Part shown: positions 1 to 9,878 of the stretch, in pieces
How positions within the stretch are numbered: the first letter of the stretch is position 1
Layout: the number at the start of each line of letters is the position of its first letter
Assembly: GCA_030530985.1 (NCBI GenBank)
Contig: JAUMTX010000011.1
Coordinates: 1-63,949 of the forward strand
Source of the DNA: Corynebacterium sp.
GTDB lineage: Bacteria > Actinomycetota > Actinomycetes > Mycobacteriales > Mycobacteriaceae
Length of the DNA stretch: 63,949 bases
Direction: 5' to 3'
The notes under the pieces: generated by a model
What the model saw: the letters and a program-made list of their open reading frames with translations, nothing else
Told to the model about the DNA's origin: nothing
Database searches by the model: none
Made by a program: the position numbers and the translations under genes

Positions 1-50
1 GCCTTTACTTTTGACTAGCTACGCATCAACACAGTCATTGCCTATACCCC
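1..50. repeat. Left copy of a 50-bp terminal inverted repeat
   Basis: Positions 1-50 are the exact reverse complement of 63896-63945; similarity stops at position 51. Read on the minus strand it begins GGGGTATAGGCAATGACTGT. The stretch TATAGGCAATGACTGTGTTGAT matches the core of the repeat units at 52.9-54.9 kb at about 18 of 22 positions. It may be a dispersed chromosomal repeat or the end of an insertion sequence at which the assembly broke; no transposase is present in the window. Confidence 0.93.
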
Positions 51-111
51 AAAAAATTAAAGCATTTGCGCCCAATGGAAGTAGAAAGGATTGGCAATGT
101 AGACCGTATTT

Positions 112-148
112 AAAAAAAAAGGAGGCCCTCCAAATCAGGAGAGCCTCC
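112..148 (-). terminator. Intrinsic terminator of gltBD
   Basis: On the minus strand an 11-bp stem (GGAGGCTCTCC with GGAGGGCCTCC, one G-T wobble) with a 6-nt loop is followed directly by nine T residues. It starts about 18 bases after the gltD stop codon. Confidence 0.92.
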
Positions 149-166
149 AAAGTACCAGTAGGTGAA

Positions 167-1702
167 CTACTGAATCTGAGTATCAGTGGTCTCAATTGGG
201 GCTGGAAGCGCGGTCTCACCCATGAGGTCACGGTCCACAGCGGCGGCGCAAGAGCGGCCCTCGGCAATAGCCCACACAATGAGGGACTGGCCGCGGGCAT
301 TATCGCCAACAGCATAGACACGTGGCTTGAAGTTAGGGAAGAGAGGCTTGATGGTGGCACGGAAGTCCTCATCACGGGTGATGCGGCCGCGGCCATCGAA
401 GGCCACACCCAACTCGTGGATAATGCCGGAGCGCTCAGCGCCAGCAAAACCCATAGCCAGGAGAACCAGGTCGGCATCGAGCTCGAAGGAGTTCTCTGGG
501 GTGGCTGGGGTGCCAATGCCATCAGTGAGCTTATGGCCACGGAGCTTGGTCACACGACCATTCTCACCAACGAGCTCATCGGTGGACATGGACCAGGCGC
601 GCTCACCAAGAGTATCGCCTGGGGCGCGGTGGGCAAGGCCCAGGGCCACAATCTCATCAGCAGACTCATTGCCGGTCACCACATACTCGCCCTCTTCATG
701 GGCGGTAGCAACACGGTGAATACGAGGCCAGGTTGGCCAAGGGTTATTAGCACCACGAGTCTGTGGGAGCTGAGGATAGAGGTCGAACTGGGCAACGCTC
801 TTAGCACCCTGACGCAAAGCAGTACCGAAGCAGTCAGTACCAGTATCGCCACCACCAATGATGATGACATTCTTGTCCTTGGCATTAATAGCGCTGATTT
901 CCTCATCGCCCTCGCAGACGCGGTTCTGGAGTGGAAGATACTCCATGGCGAAGTGAACGCCATCCAGGTCGCGGCCAGGAACATCAAGGTCACGGGCAAT
1001 AGGGGTACCGGTGGCAAGAATCACCGCATCAAAACCGGCAAGGTCAGCAGCGGTTGGGCTCACGCCGGTGCGGAACTCGGTGCCCTCAGCAGCCATCTGC
1101 TCCAGGCGACGATCAATCCACTTCTTCTCCATCTTGAACTCAGGCACACCGTAGCGCATGAGACCACCGAGGCGATCATCACGCTCAAAAACAGTGACCT
1201 TGTGGCCCGCGCGGGTGAGCTGCTGGGCGGCAGCAAGACCGGCAGGACCGGAGCCAACAACAGCGACCTGCTGGCCGGTGTCGAAGGAAGGCTTGATTGG
1301 CTTAACCCAACCCTCACGCCACGCGTGCTCAACAATCTCGAGCTCAACAGCCTTAATGCTCACTGGATCCTGGGAGATACCCAGAACGCAGGCGCCCTCA
1401 CAAGGGGCTGGGCACAGGCGGCCGGTGAACTCAGGGAAGTTATTGGTGGCGTGGAGGCGGTCGAAAGCTTCCTTCCAACGCTCCTGGCGCACCAGGTCAT
1501 TCCACTCAGGAATGATATTGCCCAGTGGGCAGCCCTGGTGGCAGAAAGGAACACCACAGTCCATACAACGAGTGGCCTGGATTTGAAGCTGACCCTCAGG
1601 GGCATCCTCATAGACCTCGCGGTAGTCCAATAGACGAAGCGGGACTGGGCGGTGGGCGCGCTCTTCACGAGCGTACTTTTGAAAACCGTGTGGATCAGCC
1701 AT
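167..1702 (-). CDS. gltD: Glutamate synthase (NADPH) small subunit
   Basis: The 511-aa protein is the FAD- and NADPH-binding beta subunit of GOGAT, which feeds electrons to GltB for converting glutamine plus 2-oxoglutarate to two glutamates. The N-terminal iron-sulfur ligands are visible in CMDCGVPFCHQGCPLG (about residues 47-62) and CPAPCEGACVLG (about 97-108). The FAD motif GSGPAGLAAAQQL lies near residue 150 and an NADPH motif GGGDTGTDC near 284. The ATG shares one base with the gltB stop codon (TAATG), indicating translational coupling. Length is normal for the family and a strong terminator follows. Confidence 0.96.
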   Translation of the reverse strand: MADPHGFQKYAREERAHRPVPLRLLDYREVYEDAPEGQLQIQATRCMDCGVPFCHQGCPLGNIIPEWNDLVRQERWKEAFDRLHATNNFPEFTGRLCPAPCEGACVLGISQDPVSIKAVELEIVEHAWREGWVKPIKPSFDTGQQVAVVGSGPAGLAAAQQLTRAGHKVTVFERDDRLGGLMRYGVPEFKMEKKWIDRRLEQMAAEGTEFRTGVSPTAADLAGFDAVILATGTPIARDLDVPGRDLDGVHFAMEYLPLQNRVCEGDEEISAINAKDKNVIIIGGGDTGTDCFGTALRQGAKSVAQFDLYPQLPQTRGANNPWPTWPRIHRVATAHEEGEYVVTGNESADEIVALGLAHRAPGDTLGERAWSMSTDELVGENGRVTKLRGHKLTDGIGTPATPENSFELDADLVLLAMGFAGAERSGIIHELGVAFDGRGRITRDEDFRATIKPLFPNFKPRVYAVGDNARGQSLIVWAIAEGRSCAAAVDRDLMGETALPAPIETTDTQIQ

Positions 1703-4700
1703 TAGTTCACTGCCTCCATGATAGCCTCGGCAACATCTCGGCCCTCGGCCTCAGCTGCCTTAATTACGTTCATTACCTTCTTGTAGTCGCGTGGCATGAT
1801 CTTGACCAGGTCAGAAGCACGGAGACGGGTCAAGGAACCGGTGCGGGCGATGTGTTCATCAATAAGCTCATTGAGCCACTCGGCTTCCTCTGCGCTTGGC
1901 TCTTCAATCTCAACCAAACCAGGGTTAATGCGGGACTCAAGATCATCAGTGCGCTTGAGGTAGGCAATACCACCAGACATACCGGCACCGAAGTTCTCGC
2001 CAACCTCACCGAGGATGACAACACGGCCACCAGTCATGTACTCACAACCATGGTTACCCACACCCTCAACAACAGCGGTGGCGCCGGAGTTACGAACGCA
2101 GAAGCGCTCACCGACAACGCCGCGGATAAACATAGAACCGCTGGTTGCGCCGTAGCCAATGACGTTACCGGCAATAATATCCGGATTGCCACCAAGCTGG
2201 GCAGGGGCATTGGAATCAGGGCGGATAATAATACGGCCACCGGAGAGACCCTTACCCACGAAGTCATTGGCATCACCAATGAGATCCAAGGTCACACCAG
2301 CCGGGACGAAAGCACCGAAGCTATTGCCGGCGCTGCCGCGGAAGGTGAGGTTAATGGTGCCATCAGGCAGACCATGGGCGCCGGAAGCGCGGGTCACGCG
2401 GGAACCAACCATGGTGCCAACGGAACGGTTCACATTGCTAATTGGGTACTCGAGGCTGATGGTTGGGTTCTCACCCTGAGCCATCCAAGCAGGAGCATTA
2501 GCAGAGAACTTCGCAGCCGCAGCATCAATGGTGAGCTGGGTGTCCTCAATAATCTTCACATCCAGAGCAGACTCGAGACCATGCTCCTGCTCGCGGGTGC
2601 AGCGAGGATTCTGGTTACGGAAAACACTCTCTGGCTTGTGGAAAATTGGGGAAAGATCCAGCTTGGCGGCACGCTTGTGGTGATCCAAAGCCTTGGTCAT
2701 ATCCAGAACCTCGGCGTGGCCAACGGCCTCGTCGATAGAACGGAAACCAAGCTCAGCAAGAATCTCACGAACCTCCTGGGCAATGAAGGTGAAGAAGTTC
2801 ACCACATGCTCAGCCTTACCGGTAAAGCGCTTACGCATCTCAGGGTTCTGGGTAGCCACACCCACAGGGCAGGTATCCAGGTGGCAGACACGCATCATAA
2901 TGCAGCCCTCAACAACCAGAGGAGCAGTAGCAAAACCGAACTCCTCGGCGCCAAGCAGGGCGGCAATCACAACATCGCGGCCAGTCTTGAGCTGACCATC
3001 GCACTGGACGCGAATACGGTCACGCAGGCCATTGAGCAGCAGAGTCTGCTGGGTTTCGGCCAGGCCGAGCTCCCACGGACCACCAGCATGCTTGAGGGAG
3101 GTCAATGGGGATGCACCGGTACCACCATCGTGACCGGAAATAAGAACCACATCGGCGTGGGCCTTGGAAACACCGGCAGCAACAGTACCCACACCCTGCT
3201 CGGATACGAGCTTGACGTGAATACGGGCATCAGGATTGGCGCACTTGAGGTCATAAATGAGCTGGGCCAAATCCTCAATGGAATAAATATCGTGGTGAGG
3301 AGGAGGGGAAATCAGACCCACACCAGGGGTGGTGATACGAACCTCAGCAACCCAAGGGTAGACCTTGCTTGGTGGGAGCTGGCCGCCCTCACCAGGCTTA
3401 GCGCCCTGGGCCATCTTAATCTGAATATCAGTACAGTTAGTCAGATAGTGGCTGGTCACACCGAAACGACCGGAAGCAACCTGCTTAATAGCCGAACGAC
3501 GCCAATCGCCATTACGCTCCACCTCAAAACGACGAGCATCCTCGCCGCCCTCACCGGAGTTGGACATGCCACCCAGACGGTTCATAGCAATAGCCAGGGT
3601 CTCGTGGGCCTCGGCGGAAATGGAACCATAACTCATGGCGCCAGTAGCGAAGCGCTTCACAATATCAGAAACTGGCTCGACCTCATCCACGCTAATAGCT
3701 GGACGATCAGACTTGAACTCGAAGAGGCCGCGCAAGGTGGCCAGACGCTTGGACTGGTCATTGACCTTGGTGGTGTACTCCTTAAAGATGGAGTACTGGC
3801 CGGAGCGGGTGGCGTGCTGAAGCTTGAAGATCGTCTCTGGGTTAAAGAGGTGATACTCGCCCTCACGGCGCCACTTATACTCGCCGCCAAGCTCGAGCTC
3901 ACGGTGAGCCTGCTCCTCAGGACGAGGAAGGAAGGCGCTACGGTGACGAGCCTCAACATCGGCAGCAATATCATCCAGGCCAATACCGGAGATTGGGGAA
4001 GGGATCGCGCCGAAGTATTCGTCGAGAAGATCCTGGTGTAGACCGGTGACGTCGGCAAGCTGGGCACCGCGGTAAGAAGCCACGGTCGCAATACCCATCT
4101 TGGACATGACCTTCAACAGACCAGTAGCAGCAGCGTTAATGTAATTGCGGCAGGCAGTATCAAGATCAAGATCGCCCAACTGACCGCGAACACGCAGCTC
4201 ATCAATGGTCTCGAAAGCCATATAAGGGTTAATGGCATCTGCACCAAAGCTCACAAGCATGGCGATGTGGTGAACCTCGCGGGCGTCACCGGCCTCAACA
4301 ACGAGGGAGCAGTGGTTACGGGTACGCTCAGAAACCAAATACTGGTGAACGGCAGAAACCAAAAGGAGACTTGGGATAGGAGCAAAACGCTCATTGGACT
4401 CACGGTCAGAGAGAACAATAATAGTCTTACCCTGGGAAATTGCGGCACTAACCTCGCGCTTAACGCGGTTAATAGCCTCGCGCATACCCTTACCGCCATG
4501 AGCGACAGGATAGAGACCAGAGATCACGGCAGAACCGAAGGAATCCCACTCGCCACCATCATTGGCATGAACCAAGGTAGCCAGGTCATGATTATCCAAA
4601 ACTGGCTGGTCAAGAAGAATACGACGAGCAGCCTCAGGGGTAGGGTTCAGTACATCCGACTGGGCGCCCAACTGGGTATGAAGGCTGGTCACGAACTTCT

Positions 4701-6324
4701 CACGGATGGAATCCAGAGGAGGATTAGTCACCTGAGCGAAGCGCTGCGCAAAGAAATCAAAGAGCATGCGTGGGCGCTGGGAAATAGCGGCAATCGGGGT
4801 ATCGGTACCCATCGAGCCAATAGCCTCGGCGCCATTCAGGGCCATAGGGCGGATGAGGATATCCACATCCTCCTCGGTATAACCGAAAACGCGCTGGCGA
4901 AGAACCACACGATCATGAGGCATGTACTCATAGCGGGTGACAGGAAGCTTCTTTGGATCAATGAAGTTCTGCTCAATCCACTCGCCATAAGGCTCAGCAT
5001 TAGCCAGGTCACGCTTGATTTCCTCATCAGGAACAATGCGGCCCTCGGCGGTGTTCACAAGGAACATCTTGCCTGGCTGGACACGGGTACGCTTAACCAC
5101 GTGCTTAGGGTCAATATCGAGGACACCGGCCTCGGAGGCCATAACAACCAAGCCATCATCGGTGACCCAAATACGACCTGGGCGCAGGCCATTACGGTCA
5201 AGAATGGCGCCAATAATAGTGCCATCAGTGAAGGCCACTGCAGCTGGGCCATCCCACGGCTCCATGAGGCAGGAATGGTACTGGTAGAAAGCACGAAGCT
5301 CAGGGCTAATGTGCTCATTATGCTCCCAGGCCTGTGGGATCATCATCATGACAGCGTGAGGAAGGCTGCGGCCGCCCAAGTGCAGGAGCTCGAGGGCTTC
5401 GTCGAAACGCGCGGTATCGGAACCAGAAGGGGTACAGATAGGAAGGACGCGATCGAGGGAACCGAGCTTCTCCGACTTAATGAGAGATTCGCGGGCGCGC
5501 ATCCAGTTTTCATTACCGCGGACGGTGTTAATTTCACCATTGTGAGCGACGAGGCGGTAAGGGTGGGCGAGCGGCCAGGAAGGGAAAGTATTAGTGGAGA
5601 AACGGGAGTGAACCAGAGCGATGGCGGACTTCATGCGAGGATCGCGCAGATCATCATAGAACGTAGCCAGCTGAGGGGTGGTGAGCATGCCCTTGTACAC
5701 CACGGTGCGGGCGGAGAGGGATGGGAAGTATACGGTGTCATTACCGGCACCAAGACCCGAACCCTTCTCACCGAGCTCGCGGGCGCAGCGCTTACGCACG
5801 AAGAACATCACGCGGTCCAGCTCAATGCCGGAAAGTGGCTTGCCGTCCTCGCCCTTGGCGGTGAAGAATACCTGGGCGAAGTTTGGCATTGCGTCCAAGG
5901 CCATGCCGCCCAAGCCGTCTGGGGTGATTGGAAGGTCGCGCCATGCAATGAGCTCGGCGCCCTCCTCGCGGGCGATGGTTTCAATATCGCGGCGGGCATC
6001 CAGCATGGCCATGCGGGTACGTGGAAGGAAGGCAATACCGGTGGCGTAGGTGCCTGGCTCTGGGAGGGTCACACCCTGCTCGGCCATGACGGTACGGTAG
6101 AACTCATCCGGAATCTGCAGGAGAATACCGGCACCATCGCCGGTGTTCTTCTCGGCGCCCGCGGCACCACGGTGGTCGATATTAACTAGGGCCTGAATGC
6201 CCTTATCGACAATATCGCGGCTGGGGCGGCCGTGCATGTCTGCCACAAAGGCGACACCGCAGGCGTCCTTCTCGAAGCTAGGATTATATAGGCCCTGTCG
6301 CTGGGGGAGCGGGGCTGCGCTCAT
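1702..6324 (-). CDS. gltB: Glutamate synthase large subunit
   Basis: This 1540-aa alpha subunit of GOGAT carries an N-terminal Ntn-type glutaminase domain. Its nucleophile should be Cys22 of [10 protein letters not shown], exposed after removal of a short propeptide. The central and FMN domains follow ([21 protein letters not shown]), then the 3Fe-4S ligands in [16 protein letters not shown] and a C-terminal beta-helix domain rich in Gly. A GAGG element precedes the ATG. First gene of a two-gene operon for ammonia assimilation; length and motifs are complete. Confidence 0.97.
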   Translation of the reverse strand: MSAAPLPQRQGLYNPSFEKDACGVAFVADMHGRPSRDIVDKGIQALVNIDHRGAAGAEKNTGDGAGILLQIPDEFYRTVMAEQGVTLPEPGTYATGIAFLPRTRMAMLDARRDIETIAREEGAELIAWRDLPITPDGLGGMALDAMPNFAQVFFTAKGEDGKPLSGIELDRVMFFVRKRCARELGEKGSGLGAGNDTVYFPSLSARTVVYKGMLTTPQLATFYDDLRDPRMKSAIALVHSRFSTNTFPSWPLAHPYRLVAHNGEINTVRGNENWMRARESLIKSEKLGSLDRVLPICTPSGSDTARFDEALELLHLGGRSLPHAVMMMIPQAWEHNEHISPELRAFYQYHSCLMEPWDGPAAVAFTDGTIIGAILDRNGLRPGRIWVTDDGLVVMASEAGVLDIDPKHVVKRTRVQPGKMFLVNTAEGRIVPDEEIKRDLANAEPYGEWIEQNFIDPKKLPVTRYEYMPHDRVVLRQRVFGYTEEDVDILIRPMALNGAEAIGSMGTDTPIAAISQRPRMLFDFFAQRFAQVTNPPLDSIREKFVTSLHTQLGAQSDVLNPTPEAARRILLDQPVLDNHDLATLVHANDGGEWDSFGSAVISGLYPVAHGGKGMREAINRVKREVSAAISQGKTIIVLSDRESNERFAPIPSLLLVSAVHQYLVSERTRNHCSLVVEAGDAREVHHIAMLVSFGADAINPYMAFETIDELRVRGQLGDLDLDTACRNYINAAATGLLKVMSKMGIATVASYRGAQLADVTGLHQDLLDEYFGAIPSPISGIGLDDIAADVEARHRSAFLPRPEEQAHRELELGGEYKWRREGEYHLFNPETIFKLQHATRSGQYSIFKEYTTKVNDQSKRLATLRGLFEFKSDRPAISVDEVEPVSDIVKRFATGAMSYGSISAEAHETLAIAMNRLGGMSNSGEGGEDARRFEVERNGDWRRSAIKQVASGRFGVTSHYLTNCTDIQIKMAQGAKPGEGGQLPPSKVYPWVAEVRITTPGVGLISPPPHHDIYSIEDLAQLIYDLKCANPDARIHVKLVSEQGVGTVAAGVSKAHADVVLISGHDGGTGASPLTSLKHAGGPWELGLAETQQTLLLNGLRDRIRVQCDGQLKTGRDVVIAALLGAEEFGFATAPLVVEGCIMMRVCHLDTCPVGVATQNPEMRKRFTGKAEHVVNFFTFIAQEVREILAELGFRSIDEAVGHAEVLDMTKALDHHKRAAKLDLSPIFHKPESVFRNQNPRCTREQEHGLESALDVKIIEDTQLTIDAAAAKFSANAPAWMAQGENPTISLEYPISNVNRSVGTMVGSRVTRASGAHGLPDGTINLTFRGSAGNSFGAFVPAGVTLDLIGDANDFVGKGLSGGRIIIRPDSNAPAQLGGNPDIIAGNVIGYGATSGSMFIRGVVGERFCVRNSGATAVVEGVGNHGCEYMTGGRVVILGEVGENFGAGMSGGIAYLKRTDDLESRINPGLVEIEEPSAEEAEWLNELIDEHIARTGSLTRLRASDLVKIMPRDYKKVMNVIKAAEAEGRDVAEAIMEAVN

Positions 6325-6421
6325 TCTTGCCTCACATTCTTCTCTCGGTGTCCCGGGACTTTGTAGGGCGGGAAAGCTGCAGGTTATGCACTTGTCCCAT
6401 GGGATCCTACAAAAAGGGGGA

Positions 6422-6427
6422 AGTATA
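6422..6427 (-). promoter_or_regulatory. Candidate -10 element of gltBD
   Basis: TATACT on the minus strand, about 100 nt upstream of the gltB ATG, in the intergenic stretch 6325-6531, which holds no credible ORF. No convincing -35 is visible at 16-18 nt. If used, the mRNA has a long leader. Confidence 0.35.
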
Positions 6428-6531
6428 GATTCTCTCAGTTGAAAGAAATTCGAAAGCTAGGTAATCCTAAAAGCCCCAGGTCAAATATCAATAGTGTGAT
6501 TCAAAACACGTATGCAATCCTATAGTAAGTC

Positions 6532-7170
6532 CTACTGTGCTAAGCGAAGAGCACCAGTAAACTCACAGCACGCAGCCCGATTAAAGACACGCATTCTACC
6601 CCGCCCAACGTGAAACCACTCACGATAGGCTGGACGGCCCAAACGGTTAGGGCATGTTCGCGTGAGAGCTAGGCTCGCTAACCACATACGACACAAATCA
6701 TCACAATAGTTCACTCCTTTCACACTTTTTCTTTCGAATAATTGAACGGGATGCACAACTTCAGAAGCCGACAGGGCCGAGACCGCATAATACAGATCGA
6801 CGAAATCATCCCCTTCACGACATTCCTCAACATCAAATAGTCGGCCTAGAATACAGCGAAAATCCTCAAGCACGCTTTCCGGATTAATGACCATTCGATC
6901 TACAATTGCCTGCCCCAATTCCCAGGGTTTAATAGTCTTTCCCCGCAGTTGAAAAGCGTTTTTCTGGCAAGATATAAAAGATGAAGCAGCGTTCTTCCCT
7001 ACCCGAATTGCCCTCGGGCTTCTCGGGGACAGCCCCAAATTAAGCAAATCTGAGAGCATGCTATCCTCCCGCAATGCACGATCTGTTGCGCTGCGCTTCT
7101 CTCCAATGGTCCTCGGATCAAATCCCCTCACTAGGGAAAAAAATAGCCCTGGTGTTAATACTACATTCAC
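6532..7170 (-). CDS. Unrecognised soluble protein
   Basis: A 212-aa ORF begins with GTG behind a good GGAGG site 6 nt upstream; the nearer ATG is in another frame and runs into TGA. I recognise no family. It has no signal peptide or membrane segment, is rich in Arg, and has several Cys residues in its second half (NYCDDLCRMW, RAACCEF). Codon use is more AT-tolerant than in neighbouring gltB, which fits an accessory stretch. It is transcribed towards gltB and divergently from the small secreted protein gene. Function unknown. Confidence 0.6.
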   Translation of the reverse strand: MNVVLTPGLFFSLVRGFDPRTIGEKRSATDRALREDSMLSDLLNLGLSPRSPRAIRVGKNAASSFISCQKNAFQLRGKTIKPWELGQAIVDRMVINPESVLEDFRCILGRLFDVEECREGDDFVDLYYAVSALSASEVVHPVQLFERKSVKGVNYCDDLCRMWLASLALTRTCPNRLGRPAYREWFHVGRGRMRVFNRAACCEFTGALRLAQ

Positions 7171-7310
7171 ATTACCTCCACTCGAATTTTTCGTACATTC
7201 TTTAGAATTTATGACATTAGATCCGCATTTCCACCCGCAAATGGTTGATTCCTCCCATCATTAGTCCTAGAATGAGAGTCGCAAGAAACCATTCACGTAA
7301 AGGAATCATC

Positions 7311-7571
7311 ATGCGTCGCTTTGCAATTTCGACTCTTGCAGCCGCCACCCTGGGTGTTGCACTTCTCCACCCAGGCGCAGCCTCTGCAGCCATTCCACAG
7401 TCAGAATTCGCCGCTGTTCACATTTCACCTGGCAGCCCGGTCTCCCCCTTCCAGCAGTTCGTTATGGGGATCAACGACTTCAACACCTTGTCCTCTCAAT
7501 CTGGACTCGGTAGCCCCCTTACCGGAATCTATAACTTCTTCTACTCCATCCTGCTGCTGACCGCGCCTTAA
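7311..7571 (+). CDS. Small secreted protein, unknown function
   Basis: The 86-aa product begins MRRFAISTLAAATLG and has a classical Sec signal peptide cleaved after about ASAA. The mature peptide is about 57 residues, hydrophobic towards the C-terminus (YNFFYSILLLTAP), without cysteines. The ATG at 7311 is preferred because it starts the signal peptide and follows an AAGGA site 8 nt upstream; upstream in-frame starts would add an implausible polar leader. The 3' half overlaps a convergent ORF on the other strand. No family recognised. Confidence 0.6.
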   Translation: MRRFAISTLAAATLGVALLHPGAASAAIPQSEFAAVHISPGSPVSPFQQFVMGINDFNTLSSQSGLGSPLTGIYNFFYSILLLTAP

Positions 7572-7841
7572 CTCAACAGGCTCCTGCTTAGGTGAATTGG
7601 ACTCATTTGGTGTCACAATAGTGACCACCAACATGGTCAATACTGTAAGCAGGAGCTCTTCTTCTAATTGCCCAAGTTGGATGCGACCATCGAGATATAC
7701 CCAACCGACAAAAAGAGCTAGGCTGGCAACGAGCAGCCGGGCTAACCTCCGATACTTTCGGAACCATGGAATCTGCAATAGAAGGTCCTTAACTTCCGCG
7801 CAGATCCAGGTTATTAATTTTTTCCATTGAGTTCTCATCAT
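7425..7841 (-). CDS. Predicted two-helix membrane protein, partner of the sigma-like gene
   Basis: A 138-aa ORF starting MMRTQWKKL with a GGAG site about 10 nt upstream, both inside the 3' end of the preceding gene (overlap about 50 bp), so translation is probably coupled. A Lys/Arg-rich N-terminus (FRKYRRLARLL) leads into two membrane helices (LLVASLALFVGWVYL and LLLTVLTMLVVTIV), then a charged hydrophilic tail of about 60 residues. That tail lies antisense to the convergent secreted-protein gene, so its real extent is uncertain. The arrangement resembles a regulator plus membrane anchor, but no anti-sigma domain is recognised. Confidence 0.45.
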   Translation of the reverse strand: MMRTQWKKLITWICAEVKDLLLQIPWFRKYRRLARLLVASLALFVGWVYLDGRIQLGQLEEELLLTVLTMLVVTIVTPNESNSPKQEPVELRRGQQQDGVEEVIDSGKGATESRLRGQGVEVVDPHNELLEGGDRAAR

Positions 7842-8337
7842 TGAGTTCACTCCAATCACTTCCCTTCTGCCGTAATAGAACTATTGCGGCATTAACTCGC
7901 TTGCGAATTACATCAGCTTTACGTCGTTGGGCCGCCGGGGTTCCAAGTGGAAGAGCCTCTTTACCCAACTCCGTAAAGCTCAAACCTAGTGCTGCGTGCT
8001 GAAATAGCCACCGAGCATCAGATTCCGCTAGGAGACTCAGGAGCTCATCTACATATAGCCGTTCGCACACATCCTGCTCAATATCTATAATTTGCGCCTC
8101 ACGCGCATCAACATCATCCAGGGACCCTACACATCGAGTCTCGTCATTCTTTTTCATTCGAAACTCTTGATGAATCATTGCTAAATAGTCACAACGGGCA
8201 GTGCTAACTGAACCAGTGTCCTTCAAATAGGCCACAAGTTCATCGCCATAATCTCTTGGATCTAAGGTCAGCGTCGCGTTTCCATGGCGTGTAGTAATAC
8301 GCACTTCATTAGTTTTTAACCGAACATTTTTTCTCAT
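7789..8337 (-). CDS. Sigma-70 region-4-like / helix-turn-helix protein
   Basis: The 182-aa protein has an N-terminal part of unknown type with alternating charged residues and a C-terminal segment (about 100-160) that reads like sigma region 4: LLAESDARWLFQHAALGLS, FTELGKEAL, then a basic recognition-like helix RRKADVIRKRVNAAIVLLRQ. A region-2 core-binding domain is not evident, so it may be an atypical sigma factor or an HTH regulator. It overlaps the downstream membrane-protein gene and is divergent from the DUF4185 gene, across a region full of inverted repeats it could recognise. Family assignment is tentative. Confidence 0.5.
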   Translation of the reverse strand: MRKNVRLKTNEVRITTRHGNATLTLDPRDYGDELVAYLKDTGSVSTARCDYLAMIHQEFRMKKNDETRCVGSLDDVDAREAQIIDIEQDVCERLYVDELLSLLAESDARWLFQHAALGLSFTELGKEALPLGTPAAQRRKADVIRKRVNAAIVLLRQKGSDWSELNDENSMEKINNLDLRGS

Positions 8338-8378
8338 AGATACAGTCTGCCCGAGATTTATCGTGCGTTCAAGGGTTT

Positions 8379-8396
8379 CTTATCCCGCGGGATAAG
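8379..8396. promoter_or_regulatory. 18-bp perfect palindrome, operator candidate
   Basis: CTTATCCCGCGGGATAAG equals its own reverse complement. It lies between the divergent sigma-like gene (start 8337) and the DUF4185 gene (start 8636). There is no T-tract, so an operator is likelier than a terminator. Confidence 0.5.
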
Positions 8397-8437
8397 CAGC
8401 CTGATTGAAAATTCTGTTCGAAAATAATCCTGTGCTG

Positions 8438-8612
8438 GTTCTTTACTACCTAAAGAACTCAGAATGTTAAATGCATCACGACTTGCCCGCTCGCCTATAC
8501 AGACTAACTGACCTGCAGTTTTCCGAAAATAGTTGGCGCCGCCGACTAGTAAGTGAGAGGAAAAATTCCTCTACGTCAGATGACGTCAATTCATCCTCCT
8601 CTATTGGAGGAT
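8438..8612 (+). promoter_or_regulatory. Leader with stacked inverted repeats before the DUF4185 gene
   Basis: Three further hairpins precede the AAGGAG ribosome site at about 8623: GTTCTTTA / TAAAGAAC (8438-8458, 5-nt loop), GAGGAA / TTCCTC (8557-8571, 3-nt loop) and ATCCTCC / GGAGGAT (8593-8612, 6-nt loop). TGACGTCA is also palindromic at 8581-8588. The last hairpin carries an SD-like GGAGG and its complement just upstream of the real SD. The region 8338-8635 holds no gene. Confidence 0.45.
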
Positions 8613-8635
8613 ACCAAGAGATAAGGAGCATATTC

Positions 8636-9778
8636 ATGAAGATGCTTAAAGTTGAATCACTCGGCCAGATTACTGGCGCTCAGGCAGTAACTCCAGACTC
8701 GCGTACAGACCAATGGGGCATCGGAGCAACGGACCTCGGTTATGTTGCTCCTTGTTGGTTCCACGATAATCTCGATGCCTGTCGCGTGCGAGATGTCTCA
8801 AAGTCTAACTATACGATCACGGTTTTCGGTGATACTTTCGCTGACCATGTTGGTGGCGCCGACCACCGTTCCCCGGTTGGCCTGCGTCAGAGTAACCGCG
8901 ATTTGAACGTAAAGATCAAGTGGGATAATGCCATCGGTGGTGCTCACGCCAAGCAAATGATCGAATATGAACACGGTGGTACGCCCGAAGCGGGTCTACT
9001 CCCCGATGGATTCACAAATATTCCGTGTGATCTGATTCAGCTGCCAAACGGCGAATTCCTCATGAGCACCTTTGCCATTAAGTCGTGGAACCCAGAAAGC
9101 CTCGGAGGAAGTTGGACCACATATCATAGCCGACTGTGGATTTCTCGCCAGGAGCACGGTGAGGATTGGGACCGAACCAATTTTGATTTCCCTAATGATG
9201 GCAGCGAATGGAGCCACTTTCAGAATAATTCGATGCTCATCCTCCCAGCTGAAGGTGACCAGCAGTACCTCTATATTTACGGCACAAATGAGGGCCGATG
9301 GAAGGGCGGCGGCATCCACTTGATGCGCGTGCCAGTTGACAAAATTTTCGACAGGAGTGCCTATCGTTTCTGGGGTGATCGCGGAAATGGGTATTGGGAT
9401 TGGGGTGCGACGAGTACGCCAATTCTCCGTCCAGCTGGAAAAAATGGCATCGGTGAGATTAACGCTCAAATAATTGACGGAAAGGTCGTACTGGCTTGGT
9501 GTGAGTTTGGTGAAGGCGCGACTGCATCAGTTAAATTCGCCGTCGCCCCGCGCCCCGAGGGTCTATGGGAAGTCTACAATACAGACCTGAATAATATCGT
9601 GCTACCAAATCTCTATGCACCAACTATTCACCCATACAGCCATCTGGATGATCTCCACTTTTATGTATCCCAGTGGAGTACCAGCGTGGTAAACGTGGCC
9701 CTCGAGCGGCTTAACAAGCCTCCAAAGCGCGAATTGGATCTATATCGAACCCTGCACTTCAAAACTCGTTTGATGTAG
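8636..9778 (+). CDS. DUF4185-type beta-propeller protein
   Basis: The 380-aa product starts MKMLKVESLGQITG after AAGGAG with good spacing; the longer ORF upstream is leader sequence full of hairpins. TDLGYVAP and ITVFGDTFADHVGG match the DUF4185 pattern, and repeated Trp/Gly strand motifs (WISRQEHGEDWDRTNF, LYIYGTNEG, FYVSQWS) suggest a five-bladed propeller related to glycosidases or sialidases. No signal peptide is seen, so the protein is cytoplasmic or exported by another route. DUF4185 proteins occur in actinobacteria and their phages; the substrate is unknown. A bidirectional terminator follows. Confidence 0.7.
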   Translation: MKMLKVESLGQITGAQAVTPDSRTDQWGIGATDLGYVAPCWFHDNLDACRVRDVSKSNYTITVFGDTFADHVGGADHRSPVGLRQSNRDLNVKIKWDNAIGGAHAKQMIEYEHGGTPEAGLLPDGFTNIPCDLIQLPNGEFLMSTFAIKSWNPESLGGSWTTYHSRLWISRQEHGEDWDRTNFDFPNDGSEWSHFQNNSMLILPAEGDQQYLYIYGTNEGRWKGGGIHLMRVPVDKIFDRSAYRFWGDRGNGYWDWGATSTPILRPAGKNGIGEINAQIIDGKVVLAWCEFGEGATASVKFAVAPRPEGLWEVYNTDLNNIVLPNLYAPTIHPYSHLDDLHFYVSQWSTSVVNVALERLNKPPKRELDLYRTLHFKTRLM

Positions 9779-9836
9779 CCCCAAGGACTCGGCCCACGTA
9801 GGCACTACGGCCCAATCCACACCTGGACATAAAAAT

Positions 9837-9869
9837 ACGCCTGTTGGTTCTATATGAGCCAACAGGCGT
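9837..9869. terminator. Bidirectional terminator
   Basis: ACGCCTGTTGG and CCAACAGGCGT form an 11-bp stem around an 11-nt loop. It is followed by TTTCTTAT on the plus strand and by ATTTTTAT on the minus strand, and serves the convergent DUF4185 and secreted-protein genes. Confidence 0.85.
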
Positions 9870-9878
9870 TTCTTATAT

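Noticed and set aside
11..6189. Long plus-strand ORFs opposite gltB and gltD (for example 11-1633, 1525-4041, 4267-6189)
   Set aside because: They are antisense shadows created by the strong codon bias of gltBD, with no ribosome site and no family similarity.
6532..9778. Prophage remnant
   Set aside because: DUF4185 and the sigma-like gene are sometimes phage-associated, but there is no integrase, attachment-site duplication or structural gene.
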